In this document: one piece after another, positions 8,629-16,999 of the stretch
How the letters are laid out: each line of letters begins with the position of its first letter
Position numbering within the stretch: position 1 is the stretch's first letter
Assembly: GCF_023667495.1 (NCBI RefSeq)
Contig: NZ_JAMOZL010000003.1
Span: 434,001-498,000, forward strand
Reading direction: 5' to 3'
Length of the DNA: 64,000 nt
Origin: Dyadobacter sp. MSC1_007
GTDB lineage: Bacteria > Bacteroidota > Bacteroidia > Cytophagales > Spirosomataceae
Position numbers and translations under genes: made by a program
Notes under the pieces: model-generated
What the model saw: the letters and a program-made list of their open reading frames with translations, nothing else
Database searches by the model: none
Told to the model about the DNA's origin: nothing

Positions 8629-9588
8629 ATGGAGCCACATTACAATGAGTCACGCCAGTTAACTTTTCATGGGGAAGGAGCCAAATTGTTCGGCATTTAT
8701 ATTGTCAACATTCTGCTCACCCTGGTTACTTTGGGCCTGTATTATCCGTGGGCCAAGGCGGCGATGCTTAAATACCTTTACGAAGAGTCGGAGCTGGAAG
8801 GCAGTCGGTTTACTTTTCATGGTACAGGGAAGGAAATGTTTATAGGGTTTATTAAAGCCATAGGGATATTTCTGGGAATTTACTGCATTCTGCTTCTCGC
8901 CATTTTGTCGAAAAACGTGACCATCATGTCACTCGGATTGCTTGTTTTTTATGGCGCATTGCTGGTACTTATCCCTATTGCTATTCACGGAGCGCTTCGT
9001 TACAGAACTTCGCGTTCGTCGTGGCGTGGCATTCATTTTGGCTACCGGGGTGACCGCAAAGAATTTGTGAATATGTTCATTGTCGGCAGTTTGATATCCA
9101 TTTTCACATTGGGAATTTATTCTTTCTGGTTTATTATTGAGCTACGCAAATACATTTTTAAAAACCTCCGTTTCGGAAGTCTTACATTTTCTTATGAGGG
9201 CGACGGCAAAGCATTCTTCTGGCTGAATGTGAAAGGCTATTTTCTTTCATTAATCACATTGGGCATTTATTCTTTCTGGTATTTCAAAGACCTTTTTGCC
9301 TATTATGTGGATAATATAAGAATGTACCAGGGCGAGCAACAGCTGGTGTTCCGGTCTACGGCGACTGCTGGCGGTTATTTCCGTCTGATAGCGGGTAATC
9401 TGCTGATTATTTTACTGACTTTGGGTCTGGGTACGCCCTGGGCAATTGTTCGCGCGATCCGGTTCGTGTTCTCCAACATGATCATCGACGGACCGCTGGA
9501 TGTGAACGCAATCAGTCAGACAGAGGAAGATTATACCGATGCTACTGGTGAAGATCTGGCCGATATGATCGATATTGGGCTCGTTTAA
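8629..9588 (+). CDS. DUF898 (YjgN-family) polytopic membrane protein
   Basis: A 319-residue integral membrane protein made of about three and a half copies of the DUF898 unit: a strand pair ending in FxG, then a helix with the signature LxTLGxYxxW (LVTLGLYYPW, IFTLGIYSFW, LITLGIYSFW, LLTLGLGTPW), then KxxF/Y. I chose the ATG at 8629; a TTG eleven codons upstream is also open. The biochemical function of DUF898 is not known. It is followed after 15 bases by an M48 metalloprotease gene, a pairing also seen in other bacteria, suggesting a joint envelope role. Confidence 0.85.
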   Translation: MEPHYNESRQLTFHGEGAKLFGIYIVNILLTLVTLGLYYPWAKAAMLKYLYEESELEGSRFTFHGTGKEMFIGFIKAIGIFLGIYCILLLAILSKNVTIMSLGLLVFYGALLVLIPIAIHGALRYRTSRSSWRGIHFGYRGDRKEFVNMFIVGSLISIFTLGIYSFWFIIELRKYIFKNLRFGSLTFSYEGDGKAFFWLNVKGYFLSLITLGIYSFWYFKDLFAYYVDNIRMYQGEQQLVFRSTATAGGYFRLIAGNLLIILLTLGLGTPWAIVRAIRFVFSNMIIDGPLDVNAISQTEEDYTDATGEDLADMIDIGLV

Positions 9589-9603
9589 CAGAATCATTTA
9601 TTC

Positions 9604-10692
9604 ATGCGGAATTTTAGTGTAAGGTATCATGATGGGCGGCTTTCCGTCGCGCACGATGCTATGCTCACGCTCATGCCCGACCATTGGCTGATCCATTATG
9701 TCGATCCGTCGGAAGAATTGTTGTCGGTGCGGTGGGAAATAGCGCCTATCGTTACAGACGAAAGTTTTACCGGCCTGTTTATTTTCAGATATGGTGATTT
9801 CCCGCAACAGACCATCGAATGCAGGGAAACCGAATTGCCTGTCGCCTTAAAAGAAAGATATCCCGAAAAGGTCTTTTTCAGGAAGAAAGTGACGGGGATT
9901 TTCAGGCAAAGCAATGCGACGATTATCGGCTTAGCCGTTCTGTTGATTGCTTTGCTTGCAGCTGCTTACTGGTTTTTACTTCCTGTTGCAGCAGAAGCAG
10001 TTGCCGCCACAATTCCCCGGAGCGTGGAAGCTAAGCTGGGTGATGCCATGTATGGGAGCATGATCACTGGTTACGAGGTGGACGAGGAAATGACTACGCG
10101 TGCGAATGCATTTGTAAAGGCGATCGATTTTAAAACCGCTTATCCCATTCGGATTACCGTCGTGAAGGAGGATGATGTGAATGCATTTGCCTTGCCGGGG
10201 GGTAACATCATTGTTTTTGACAAGATCGTTACTTCTATGAAAACCAAGGAAGAATTCGCCGCATTGCTGGCCCATGAAGTGGCCCACGTGCATTACCGGC
10301 ATTCATTAAGAAATATCTTCCGGAATTTAGGCGGACTTCTATTTATTTCATTATTACTGAATGACATCAACGGCATTGTAACTGTACTGGCAGATAATTC
10401 AAATATGCTAGCCAATTTGACCTATTCCCGCGCTTTGGAAACCGAAGCCGACCAGAAAGCCATGGCAGTGTTACAAAGCGACGGTATCAGTCTTAAAGGT
10501 TTTGTCGACCTATTTAACCTCCTTAAAGGTGCACATGGCGACGCAGGCAGTTTGAAACTCCTGAGCACCCATCCATTAACCGAAGAGCGTCTGGATCTCG
10601 CAAAAGCGAAAGCGCGCGAGCAGGTAGGTATTAAAGATCAGTCGGAGTTGCAGAGGCGGTGGGAGGAAATTGTGATTGCTGGAAAAAAATAG
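9604..10692 (+). CDS. Membrane-anchored M48-family zinc metalloprotease
   Basis: A 362-residue protein. The N-terminal ~100 residues form a small beta domain. One transmembrane helix lies at about 107-127. The M48 peptidase domain follows, with zinc motif H224-E-V-A-H228 and the third ligand in E279-T-E-A-D283. M48 proteases such as BepA/LoiP process or quality-control envelope proteins. Here the catalytic domain would face the periplasm after a single anchor; it is not a lipoprotein. The gene is probably translated with the DUF898 gene upstream. The substrate is unknown. The last codons supply the A-run that acts as the T-tract of the opposing terminator. Confidence 0.9.
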   Translation: MRNFSVRYHDGRLSVAHDAMLTLMPDHWLIHYVDPSEELLSVRWEIAPIVTDESFTGLFIFRYGDFPQQTIECRETELPVALKERYPEKVFFRKKVTGIFRQSNATIIGLAVLLIALLAAAYWFLLPVAAEAVAATIPRSVEAKLGDAMYGSMITGYEVDEEMTTRANAFVKAIDFKTAYPIRITVVKEDDVNAFALPGGNIIVFDKIVTSMKTKEEFAALLAHEVAHVHYRHSLRNIFRNLGGLLFISLLLNDINGIVTVLADNSNMLANLTYSRALETEADQKAMAVLQSDGISLKGFVDLFNLLKGAHGDAGSLKLLSTHPLTEERLDLAKAKAREQVGIKDQSELQRRWEEIVIAGKK

Positions 10693-10715
10693 CGGACCGT
10701 TTTTGGCGGCCCGCT
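10683..10715 (-). terminator. Terminator of the first lipoprotein gene
   Basis: On the minus strand, stem AGCGGGCCG / CGGTCCGCT (one mismatch) is followed by ATTTTTTT. The T-run lies inside the end of the M48 gene on the other strand. Confidence 0.7.
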
Positions 10716-10767
10716 GGGTAACTCTATCAAACATTAGCTGCTTTTAGTTCTTTCAGCCCATCGTGGA

Positions 10768-11625
10768 TTATGGAATTTGCAAGACGTTTAGGTATTCCCG
10801 TATTTCGGTAACCACCTCGGAGTAATTACTGTGATTGATGTCGGGATAATATAAATTACTGCTGGAAGTAACGTATCCGTCAGCATTGAGGGTATACGTG
10901 TAGTTATTGGAGGGCATATATCCGTCTGGACCTTCTAATTCGTCTTTAACGATATTTTGAACCAGCAAATCGCTGAACGTTCCAAAAATATTAAGGTATT
11001 TATCCATTTCCTGCTCGGTAGATAACGGATTCAAGGGGTATTTGTCGGGTATCGAAGAATAAGTGAACCGGTACTCTGCAAAGGGCCCAGCCTCGCCAAT
11101 GTCAGTAATCTTATCAAGCCGCTGCTTGTTTAGTAAAATGGGTTTATAAGAAAATTGTCTTGTCAGCGTATGTAGCGCGGTATATCTCTTAATTTCCACG
11201 AGCGATCCCAATGCATTGTATTTGTAATTGTAAGAATACTGTTGCGTAATATCCTTGCTTGAAATGCACCGGCCATTCACTATAAGATATGTCTTGTGGT
11301 GTACTAACTTATTGTTTGCTTTGGAATACTTCTTACTTGTAATCAATAGATTTCCGGGGCTGTCATCGTAGGTGTATTCGGTGTAGGTATAAGCGTTGCT
11401 TCTTTTTGCCAGCTTGTCAGCAAACTTTCCAAATTTCACATACTCTAAGGTGTCGTCAGCATTCTTCACTAGTTTGACATCTGCCAATGTCTTTGCGTTT
11501 TCATCGTTCTCTGTAACCCTGTCAGTTTGAGTTGGCGTGACCATTTGGTCGTTTTGACATCCCATTAACAATCCGGTCGTTAAAAAGCATGCTGACAAAA
11601 TGCGTGGAATTTGAGATCGTTTCAT
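10768..11625 (-). CDS. Lipoprotein, paralogue 1 of a four-member local family
   Basis: A 285-residue lipoprotein; the ATG at 11625 gives a lipoprotein signal with lipobox LMGC and the lipidated cysteine at C23. The shorter start is preferred over an upstream in-frame one because all four family members then have their cysteine at position 23. The body resembles short RHS/YD-type hairpin strands (YTEYTYDD, NYKYNALGSLVEIKRY, YTYTLNADGYVTSSSN). A shared C-terminal block has PDKYPLNP...MDKYLNIFGTFSDLLV. No function is recognised. It has its own promoter and terminator. Probably exposed on the outer membrane. Confidence 0.8.
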   Translation of the reverse strand: MKRSQIPRILSACFLTTGLLMGCQNDQMVTPTQTDRVTENDENAKTLADVKLVKNADDTLEYVKFGKFADKLAKRSNAYTYTEYTYDDSPGNLLITSKKYSKANNKLVHHKTYLIVNGRCISSKDITQQYSYNYKYNALGSLVEIKRYTALHTLTRQFSYKPILLNKQRLDKITDIGEAGPFAEYRFTYSSIPDKYPLNPLSTEQEMDKYLNIFGTFSDLLVQNIVKDELEGPDGYMPSNNYTYTLNADGYVTSSSNLYYPDINHSNYSEVVTEIREYLNVLQIP

Positions 11626-11666
11626 AAAGTTTGAATGTAACAGGTGAGACAAATGTAATTTCAATT

Positions 11667-11737
11667 GAAACTTAGCAGTTCGCGATAGTGGTTGAAGAAT
11701 CCGATTGGTTAACGGTTTGTGCTATTAAGTTTGCGGT
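11667..11737 (-). promoter_or_regulatory. Promoter and upstream element of lipoprotein paralogue 1
   Basis: A -7 box TAAGTTTC lies at 11667-11674, 42 bases from the ATG. A 35-base upstream element lies at 11703-11737 and is nearly repeated at 12790-12824 and 12897-12931. The same layout precedes all four paralogues. Confidence 0.55.
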
Positions 11738-11765
11738 GCGTTTCCGGGCAGGAAGCTTAATCAGG

Positions 11766-11799
11766 GAAAAAATAGGGGGCCGTTTTGGCGGCACCCTAT
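11766..11799 (-). terminator. Terminator of lipoprotein paralogue 2
   Basis: Minus strand: stem ATAGGGTGCCG / CGGCCCCCTAT (one mismatch), then TTTTTTCC. It resembles the terminator of paralogue 1. Confidence 0.75.
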
Positions 11800-11832
11800 G
11801 GATTGTCATCATTTAACGTGGTCAACAACATT

Positions 11833-12711
11833 TCAAGGTATTCCTTGCCAGTTTGTAGAGTATTCCAGAGTCGCGGTGTTGGACACAACAGAGGGATTGT
11901 CGGTGCAAACGAAATTCGTTGTCCTGGAAGTAGCAAGTCCATCAACATCGGTGCTATAAGTATATGTTGTAAAAGCTTGCTTATGAAAGATACCTTGAAA
12001 AAGTTCATTTTCATGTATTTCTTTCGGCAACAGGTGGCTGAATTTTCCGAAAATTGGAAGGTATGTATCCAATTCAGCATATCCTGGATTGAGTGGGTAC
12101 TTGTCAGGTATCGCAGTGTAAATAATTTTCTGGGTTTTAGTTGACATTATATTACCTGATTTTATTTTTTTGGATTCTATTTTATACAGTATGAAGCTGT
12201 TGGCTGCTCCGGAAGGGGCGTAGATGTATTTCTGTGTTGCACTTTCTTCCGTCCCATTATAGCTAATTTGAACTTCATCCAATAGATTCTGAGCGTTATA
12301 TTTATATTGATACGAATATCCGTATGTTACATTCTGGCTTGTCACACATCGCCCGTTTACCACCTGGTATTTATATTCTTTTTTCAGCGTATTGCTTGAC
12401 TTTTCATAAACTTTGCGGGTAATCCAGAGATCGCCGGCGGGATTATTGTTATCGTAAGTGTATTCGATATTATAACTGGCAGTAGTTACTTTTGATATAC
12501 GGCCGGAGAATTTTCCATTTTTGATGTATTGAAAAGTGGCTTGACCGTCCTTTACAAGTCTAAGCGCCGCTGGTATTCTGGCATTTTCATCATTAACGGC
12601 AACCTCGGATTTTTCTGTTGGAGTAACCAGCTGATCGTTGTGACATGCGGTCAGTAATACGGCCAGCACCGAGCTTTTTAGCAAGTTACCTGCAAGTTGA
12701 ATTTGTTTCAT
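11833..12711 (-). CDS. Lipoprotein, paralogue 2 of a four-member local family
   Basis: A 292-residue lipoprotein from the ATG at 12711, lipobox LTAC with C23. It shares with its neighbours a post-lipobox NDQLVTPT segment, an N(D/E)xNA(R/K) motif, the LVKDGxxTxxYIxxGxFxGxxSKV strand, the NGRCVTS cysteine strand and the PDKYPLNPG...LDTYLPIFGKFSHLL block. It is closest to paralogue 1 in its first 60 residues. No recognised enzymatic motif. Function unknown; likely a cell-surface protein arising by tandem duplication. Confidence 0.8.
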   Translation of the reverse strand: MKQIQLAGNLLKSSVLAVLLTACHNDQLVTPTEKSEVAVNDENARIPAALRLVKDGQATFQYIKNGKFSGRISKVTTASYNIEYTYDNNNPAGDLWITRKVYEKSSNTLKKEYKYQVVNGRCVTSQNVTYGYSYQYKYNAQNLLDEVQISYNGTEESATQKYIYAPSGAANSFILYKIESKKIKSGNIMSTKTQKIIYTAIPDKYPLNPGYAELDTYLPIFGKFSHLLPKEIHENELFQGIFHKQAFTTYTYSTDVDGLATSRTTNFVCTDNPSVVSNTATLEYSTNWQGIP

Positions 12712-12753
12712 AGTGTTTAAACTGATAGATAAATAAAAAAATGATTTCCAGTT

Positions 12754-12824
12754 CAAACTTAGGATTAACTGCTTGAAGCCAAACAATTTGATTGGTCAAC
12801 GGTGTGTGCTGTTATGTTTGCGGT
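12754..12824 (-). promoter_or_regulatory. Promoter and upstream element of lipoprotein paralogue 2
   Basis: A -7 box TAAGTTTG (exact TAnnTTTG) lies at 12754-12761, 43 bases from the ATG. A TTTG lies 18 bases further upstream, and a 35-base conserved element lies at 12790-12824. Confidence 0.6.
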
Positions 12825-12896
12825 ATTTGATTGGAATAATTAGACTTGATGCGATGTATCCGCACTTAGCTGGAAATGTTGGGCGCCGAAGAATTC

Positions 12897-12931
12897 AATT
12901 GCTTAACGGTTTGTGCTATTAAATTCCCGGT
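12897..12931. repeat. Third copy of the 35-base upstream element; holds the 12712-13061 intergenic stretch
   Basis: This 350-base stretch between paralogues 2 and 3 has no gene. It holds the promoter of paralogue 2, this extra copy of the conserved element (matching the copy at 11703-11737 at most positions, including TTAACGGTTTGTGCTATTAA) and the terminator of paralogue 3. The extra copy stands apart from any start codon, so it may be a relic of a lost duplicate. Confidence 0.6.
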
Positions 12932-12964
12932 ATTTTTCATAGAGTAGCAGAAGTTCTTTTAACG

Positions 12965-12994
12965 CGAAAAAGGTGTCGGTTTCCCAACACCTTT
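12965..12994 (-). terminator. Terminator of lipoprotein paralogue 3
   Basis: Minus strand: stem AAAGGTGTTGG / CCGACACCTTT with a GAAA loop, followed by a short T-run. Confidence 0.7.
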
Positions 12995-13061
12995 CGCTCC
13001 TTTGTGTAATTTTTACGTATTATATGTCGAGTCGTTTCATAATTTGAATATGATTATGAGG

Positions 13062-13931
13062 CTATAGTCCCATCCATTGCGTTGAATACGACAAGAGACT
13101 ATAGTTGGTTTGTTTACCAGCGCTATAGCCGTAGCCTAATGGGTAATATTCCTTGGTTATGGAGCTTGCATATCCATTATAATCGAATCCATAATAGTAT
13201 TGGTAGAATGGTTTGGATTGATTTGAATAGGGCAGCGGTGTAACCTGAGCGCGCTGAACAACTGCATCGCTGAATTTTCCAAAAATTGAAAGGTATTTAT
13301 CAAGTCCGGTAAGTTCCGGGTTGAGGTAGTACTTGTCTTGTTTAGACGGCTGACTTCCAACGGTATAGAAGAAATTAACTCGTTTGAAGTCTCCGGTTGG
13401 ACTGGAAGAAGTGATATCACTCAGGCGCTCTGCGCTCATAGCAGAGATATAGTCATATTTAAATACATGCTTTTGCGAGGGTCCTCCGCCTGATTCGTTG
13501 ATCTCATCCAGACGTCCGGTTTCATTATACTTGAATTCGGAAGTTCGGCCGTTGGTTACGTCAATACTTTTAATGCATCGGTTGTTGGAAATATGGTACT
13601 TTATCTCTTTAACCAACGAATTCGTCGATTTGGCGTAGCGTTTACTGGTTATCCAAAGATCACCAGTGCCGTCATCGTACGAATAGTTTGTGTAGTAAGC
13701 CGTCTCTGAAACCTTCGACAATTTTCCGGTAAACCTTCCTGCGGTGATGTATTGTAAGGTGGTATTCCCGTCTTTAACTAATTTAAGCTCCGCAGTTGTC
13801 TTTGCATTCTGGTCCTCCGTAGGGACCGAGCCGCTTTGAGGAATCAAAGCATCTTCATTCTGACATGCGCCCAGCAAGCCGAGCATCAGCATGCCCTGGA
13901 TAACGATCGATGTGGTTTTGTGAAGTTTCAT
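13062..13931 (-). CDS. Lipoprotein, paralogue 3 of a four-member local family
   Basis: A 289-residue lipoprotein from the ATG at 13931 (lipobox LGAC, C23). It shares the family blocks: EDQNAKT, LVKDGNTTLQYI, GDLWITSKRYAKSTNSLVKEIKY, NNRCIKS, FKYNETGRLDEI and LDKYLSIFGKFSDAVV. The alternating aromatic/charged strands look like RHS/YD-type beta hairpins, but the YD consensus is not met. Own promoter and terminator. Function unknown. Confidence 0.8.
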   Translation of the reverse strand: MKLHKTTSIVIQGMLMLGLLGACQNEDALIPQSGSVPTEDQNAKTTAELKLVKDGNTTLQYITAGRFTGKLSKVSETAYYTNYSYDDGTGDLWITSKRYAKSTNSLVKEIKYHISNNRCIKSIDVTNGRTSEFKYNETGRLDEINESGGGPSQKHVFKYDYISAMSAERLSDITSSSPTGDFKRVNFFYTVGSQPSKQDKYYLNPELTGLDKYLSIFGKFSDAVVQRAQVTPLPYSNQSKPFYQYYYGFDYNGYASSITKEYYPLGYGYSAGKQTNYSLLSYSTQWMGL

Positions 13932-13974
13932 AAGTTTAATGTTTAATTGGTTGAACATTAGTTTTAAACTTCAC

Positions 13975-14044
13975 CAAACATAGCTCAGGATGTAGTAGTC
14001 CGGAAAAACGATGGGCATGTGGGTCGTTTGGGCTAGCAGACGGT
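13975..14044 (-). promoter_or_regulatory. Promoter and upstream element of lipoprotein paralogue 3
   Basis: A -7 box TATGTTTG (exact TAnnTTTG) lies at 13975-13982, 44 bases from the ATG. A diverged upstream element begins at 14010 (GATGGGCATGTGGGTCG) and is shared with paralogue 4. Confidence 0.5.
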
Positions 14045-14133
14045 TTGAAGGGCCTGAAAATTGCTTGTTTTCGACATTGCAAACCCATGATGGCATCGTT
14101 TTTGTGTTGTTACCCAAAAGAAACCTGAACATT

Positions 14134-14910
14134 ATGAAAGCGTTGACGACAGAAGGGCAGCAATCAGTAAATGTGGTTGCCGCAAAATATAGCCTTGCAC
14201 CTGCGACCGTGGAAAGCCTTTTGAAGGCGATTATCCAGGGAAATGGGACCATGGCCCAGTTTAATATCCCCGAGCTGGGCGGTTCCGGTCAGTGGATGAA
14301 GGGCGGGATGACGATGGTAGGGGATATGTTCAACAATTCACTTAAGAGCAAGGTCGATTATATTTGTAATGAATTGTCCGAGCTGGCGGCTACCAAAGTT
14401 TTGTTTGAAGAAACGGATGATATGACTGGTCGGGAACGCACAGTTACCGGCGAAACGGGCAGTTATTCGGCCAGCTGGTGGCCCTCTGTGTTCGGTAATC
14501 CTACTTCCAGCGGATCCCAAAATAATTTTCGCTACGCTTATTTCGCTCCTGTGAGGAGATTGGTCATCGAGGAGAATGGCAAGAGGTCGATCTACGATAC
14601 AAAACATCACCAGATCAGTGGTATTTCCCAGCAGCAGGGAAGTGGGAACAGCTATCGTTTCACAAGTCAGGACGGCCCGGTAGATATTGATAGCCTGCAG
14701 TTGATTTCTGAACCCGGTGAGCACAGGCAGCCAACACCGGAGATAGCCTATGACGTAACCAGCACGGCGGATCTGCGTTCAGAGCCTACGCACAGCCCTC
14801 AGGACATCATAATCGCCACGATCGAAAAGCTCAATGTACTTTTTGAAAAAGGGCAGATTACCGAAGAGGAGTTTAAGGCGAAGAAAAAGGAGTTGCTGGA
14901 AAGACTATAA
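14134..14910 (+). CDS. SHOCT-domain protein of unknown function
   Basis: A 258-residue soluble protein from the ATG at 14134. The C-terminal ~28 residues (IEKLNVLFEKGQITEEEFKAKKKELLERL region) form a SHOCT motif, a short helical module found at the ends of many bacterial proteins and thought to mediate oligomerisation. The N-terminal part (TEGQQSVNVVAAKYSLAPATVESLLKAI) looks like a small helical DNA- or protein-binding unit. It is followed by a region with GGSGQWMKGGMTMVGDMFN. No signal peptide. It is the only plus-strand gene inside the run of four minus-strand lipoproteins and overlaps the control region of paralogue 3, so the two could be co-regulated. Confidence 0.75.
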   Translation: MKALTTEGQQSVNVVAAKYSLAPATVESLLKAIIQGNGTMAQFNIPELGGSGQWMKGGMTMVGDMFNNSLKSKVDYICNELSELAATKVLFEETDDMTGRERTVTGETGSYSASWWPSVFGNPTSSGSQNNFRYAYFAPVRRLVIEENGKRSIYDTKHHQISGISQQQGSGNSYRFTSQDGPVDIDSLQLISEPGEHRQPTPEIAYDVTSTADLRSEPTHSPQDIIIATIEKLNVLFEKGQITEEEFKAKKKELLERL

Positions 14911-14928
14911 CACTTTGAAACAATGGAA

Positions 14929-14952
14929 ACGGCCCGAGGTTGTGCGGGCCGT
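14929..14952. terminator. Hairpin between convergent genes
   Basis: Eight-bp perfect stem ACGGCCCG / CGGGCCGT between the SHOCT gene and paralogue 4. No good T-run on either side, so termination is likely but not certain. Confidence 0.5.
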
Positions 14953-14966
14953 ATTCACTGTTGTCG

Positions 14967-15794
14967 CTAAAAATTATACGTTGGCGTGAAGTATTTTCTA
15001 TCAGTCGAGGAAACTAATGTACCATTGACTTTCTTCACGGTAATATTTTTGGCCTTGCCCGCATAGTCCAAGGTGTAACTATAAATATGTGTGCAGCTGG
15101 ATGCTTTCTGACCGTTCGGAAGATATTTCTCTTCAATCAGGACTTTAACAAGATTGGTATTGAAGTTCCCGAAAATCGGCAGGTACTTACTGACTCCAGC
15201 CGGGAGTACATCTGGGTTTAAAGGACATTTGTCCGGGAGAAGTCCTGTAGCTGCACCGTAGCTGAATATTAGTTGCTTGGTTTTTGCGCCCCACTCATCA
15301 TAGAATTTTACTATGCTCAGGGATTTTTTCCAACCATCAGCGTCCGTTATATATGTAAATTCTCTTCGCTCGTTCGGCTTATCTTTATTGTAACATTTGG
15401 TGAGCTGCCCGCTGACATTGTACTCATATATGTAAGTCTTGTCTGTAACCGACTGAACACAACGTCCCGACACATCGAGGGTGTATTTGTATTCTGTTGA
15501 CGGGGTTCCATATTGGAGCCGTGTAGCCGTAATCAGTTGTGGTGCATAGGTGAATTGGTAATAAAAGCTTGGACAAAATTCCTTCGAAAGAAGATTTTGG
15601 CTATTATAGGTCAAATCAATATTGCCATCCTTAATTAGCGCACCAGTTGCTACGGAAGTTCTTGCATTCTGGTCCGACACCGTCGCAGGTGCCTGCGGAG
15701 TAAGCGCATTTTCATTTTCATTCTGGCAGGCGCCCAACAGGCCGGCGAGCAAAATTGCTTTGGTCGCGAAGGTCACATTTCGAAATAGTTTCAT
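14967..15794 (-). CDS. Lipoprotein, paralogue 4 of a four-member local family
   Basis: A 275-residue lipoprotein (lipobox LGAC, C23), the most diverged member. It keeps SDQNART, LIKDGNIDLTYN, the SGRCVQS cysteine strand, YEYNVSGQLTKC and PDKCPLNP...VSKYLPIFGNFNTNLVK. It has two additional cysteines (in KCYN and SSCTH) not seen in the others. Function unknown; same promoter spacing as its paralogues. Confidence 0.8.
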   Translation of the reverse strand: MKLFRNVTFATKAILLAGLLGACQNENENALTPQAPATVSDQNARTSVATGALIKDGNIDLTYNSQNLLSKEFCPSFYYQFTYAPQLITATRLQYGTPSTEYKYTLDVSGRCVQSVTDKTYIYEYNVSGQLTKCYNKDKPNERREFTYITDADGWKKSLSIVKFYDEWGAKTKQLIFSYGAATGLLPDKCPLNPDVLPAGVSKYLPIFGNFNTNLVKVLIEEKYLPNGQKASSCTHIYSYTLDYAGKAKNITVKKVNGTLVSSTDRKYFTPTYNF

Positions 15795-15837
15795 AGTAGT
15801 AAATATTAATGGATGAAAAAAATGATTTTGAATCCAT

Positions 15838-15908
15838 TAAACATAGGCCGCGTAACCCGAGAGTAAGGAATCCGATGGGCAAGTGGCCGGTTCTGTAAAG
15901 CGTGCGGC
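15838..15908 (-). promoter_or_regulatory. Promoter and upstream element of lipoprotein paralogue 4
   Basis: A -7 box TATGTTTA lies at 15838-15845, 44 bases from the ATG. The upstream element at 15874-15908 begins GATGGGCAAGTGG, like that of paralogue 3, and is preceded by GAATCC as at paralogue 1. Confidence 0.5.
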
Positions 15909-16044
15909 GCGGGTGTGAAGGAATTAGCCGAAAAAGTGGAGGGGATGCTTATTTTTGCATTTCACACAACATTTTCAGGCAAGGGCTTGTTTACAATGCG
16001 CCGGGTCTAATAGTTCGACATCCGCGCAGTATTAATTAATAAGA

Positions 16045-16944
16045 ATGATTTTCGCTCAAATTTCAAAAATAGTTGACCCCATTGCCGTCAAACTCGACAG
16101 GTGGACGGTTGAAGCATATCGTTTGCTTCCCAACATGATCATGGCCATCATTATCCTCGTGGTTTTCAGGCTGCTTTCGAGGCTGGGAGGGAGGTTTATG
16201 GAAAGGATCCTGGGCCGCGCATCGCAGAATATAGCGCTCGTAGGATTGATTTCAGCCATTACCCGCATTGCCATCTTTATGACAGGGATGTTCTTTGCAT
16301 TAGGTGTGCTTGGTTTGGATAAAACCGTAACCTCGCTGCTTGCGGGTGCGGGCGTGCTTGCCCTCGCCCTGGGTTTTGCATTTCAGGATCTTACTACTAA
16401 TTTCATTTCCGGCGCTTTCATCGCCATTCAGCGACCGATTAAAGTGGGCGATATCATTGAAACAAATGGCTTTACGGGGAAAGTGTTGTCAATAGGTTTG
16501 CGTTCCGTGAAGCTGGATAATTTCGCTGGACAGCATGTGGAACTCCCAAGTAAGGATATTTTTCAAAAACCGATTACAAATTTCACGCATTCCGGTGAGC
16601 GACGCGTGCAAATGGAAGGGAGTATCGGATATAAAGATGATCTGGCCATGGTGGAGGAACTGGCCCTGACGGCAATGAAGGAGCTTAACTTTCTGGACCC
16701 ATTAAAACCCATCGAATTCAACTTTACCCGTTTCAGTGAAAAGAGCGTCGATTTCGAGATATTGTTCTGGATCAATCAAAATAAAATAGGGCCGGGGCCG
16801 GCCAAAAGTGCGGTGATGAAAGTCGTTAAAAGAATATTTGACGAGCATAATATCACTTTTCCTACGCCCGCCAGGCCAGTTGAGATGGTTCCTCCGCCAA
16901 GTAGCGATGAGAAACCGGCCGCCGAATCCAAATCTCAGGCATAA
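16045..16944 (+). CDS. MscS-family small-conductance mechanosensitive channel
   Basis: A 299-residue inner-membrane channel that opens under membrane tension to release solutes. Three helices (about 28-50, 68-90, 93-125) precede the beta domain. The pore helix reads AGAGVLALALGFAFQDLTTNFISGAFIAIQ, followed by the diagnostic RPIKVGDIIE and LPSKDIFQKPITNFT. Its size is close to E. coli MscS. The charged/Pro-rich tail (after RPVEMVPPP) is unusual but short. It shares a bidirectional terminator with the convergent ahcY gene. Confidence 0.93.
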   Translation: MIFAQISKIVDPIAVKLDRWTVEAYRLLPNMIMAIIILVVFRLLSRLGGRFMERILGRASQNIALVGLISAITRIAIFMTGMFFALGVLGLDKTVTSLLAGAGVLALALGFAFQDLTTNFISGAFIAIQRPIKVGDIIETNGFTGKVLSIGLRSVKLDNFAGQHVELPSKDIFQKPITNFTHSGERRVQMEGSIGYKDDLAMVEELALTAMKELNFLDPLKPIEFNFTRFSEKSVDFEILFWINQNKIGPGPAKSAVMKVVKRIFDEHNITFPTPARPVEMVPPPSSDEKPAAESKSQA

Positions 16945-16981
16945 AAAAGACCCGCCAGTCATATAAACCGGCAGGTCTTTT
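16945..16981. terminator. Bidirectional terminator between mscS and ahcY
   Basis: Twelve-bp stem AAAAGACCCGCC / GGCAGGTCTTTT (one mismatch) with A- and T-runs on both sides. Confidence 0.85.
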
Positions 16982-16999
16982 AAATATCAATCCTAAAAA

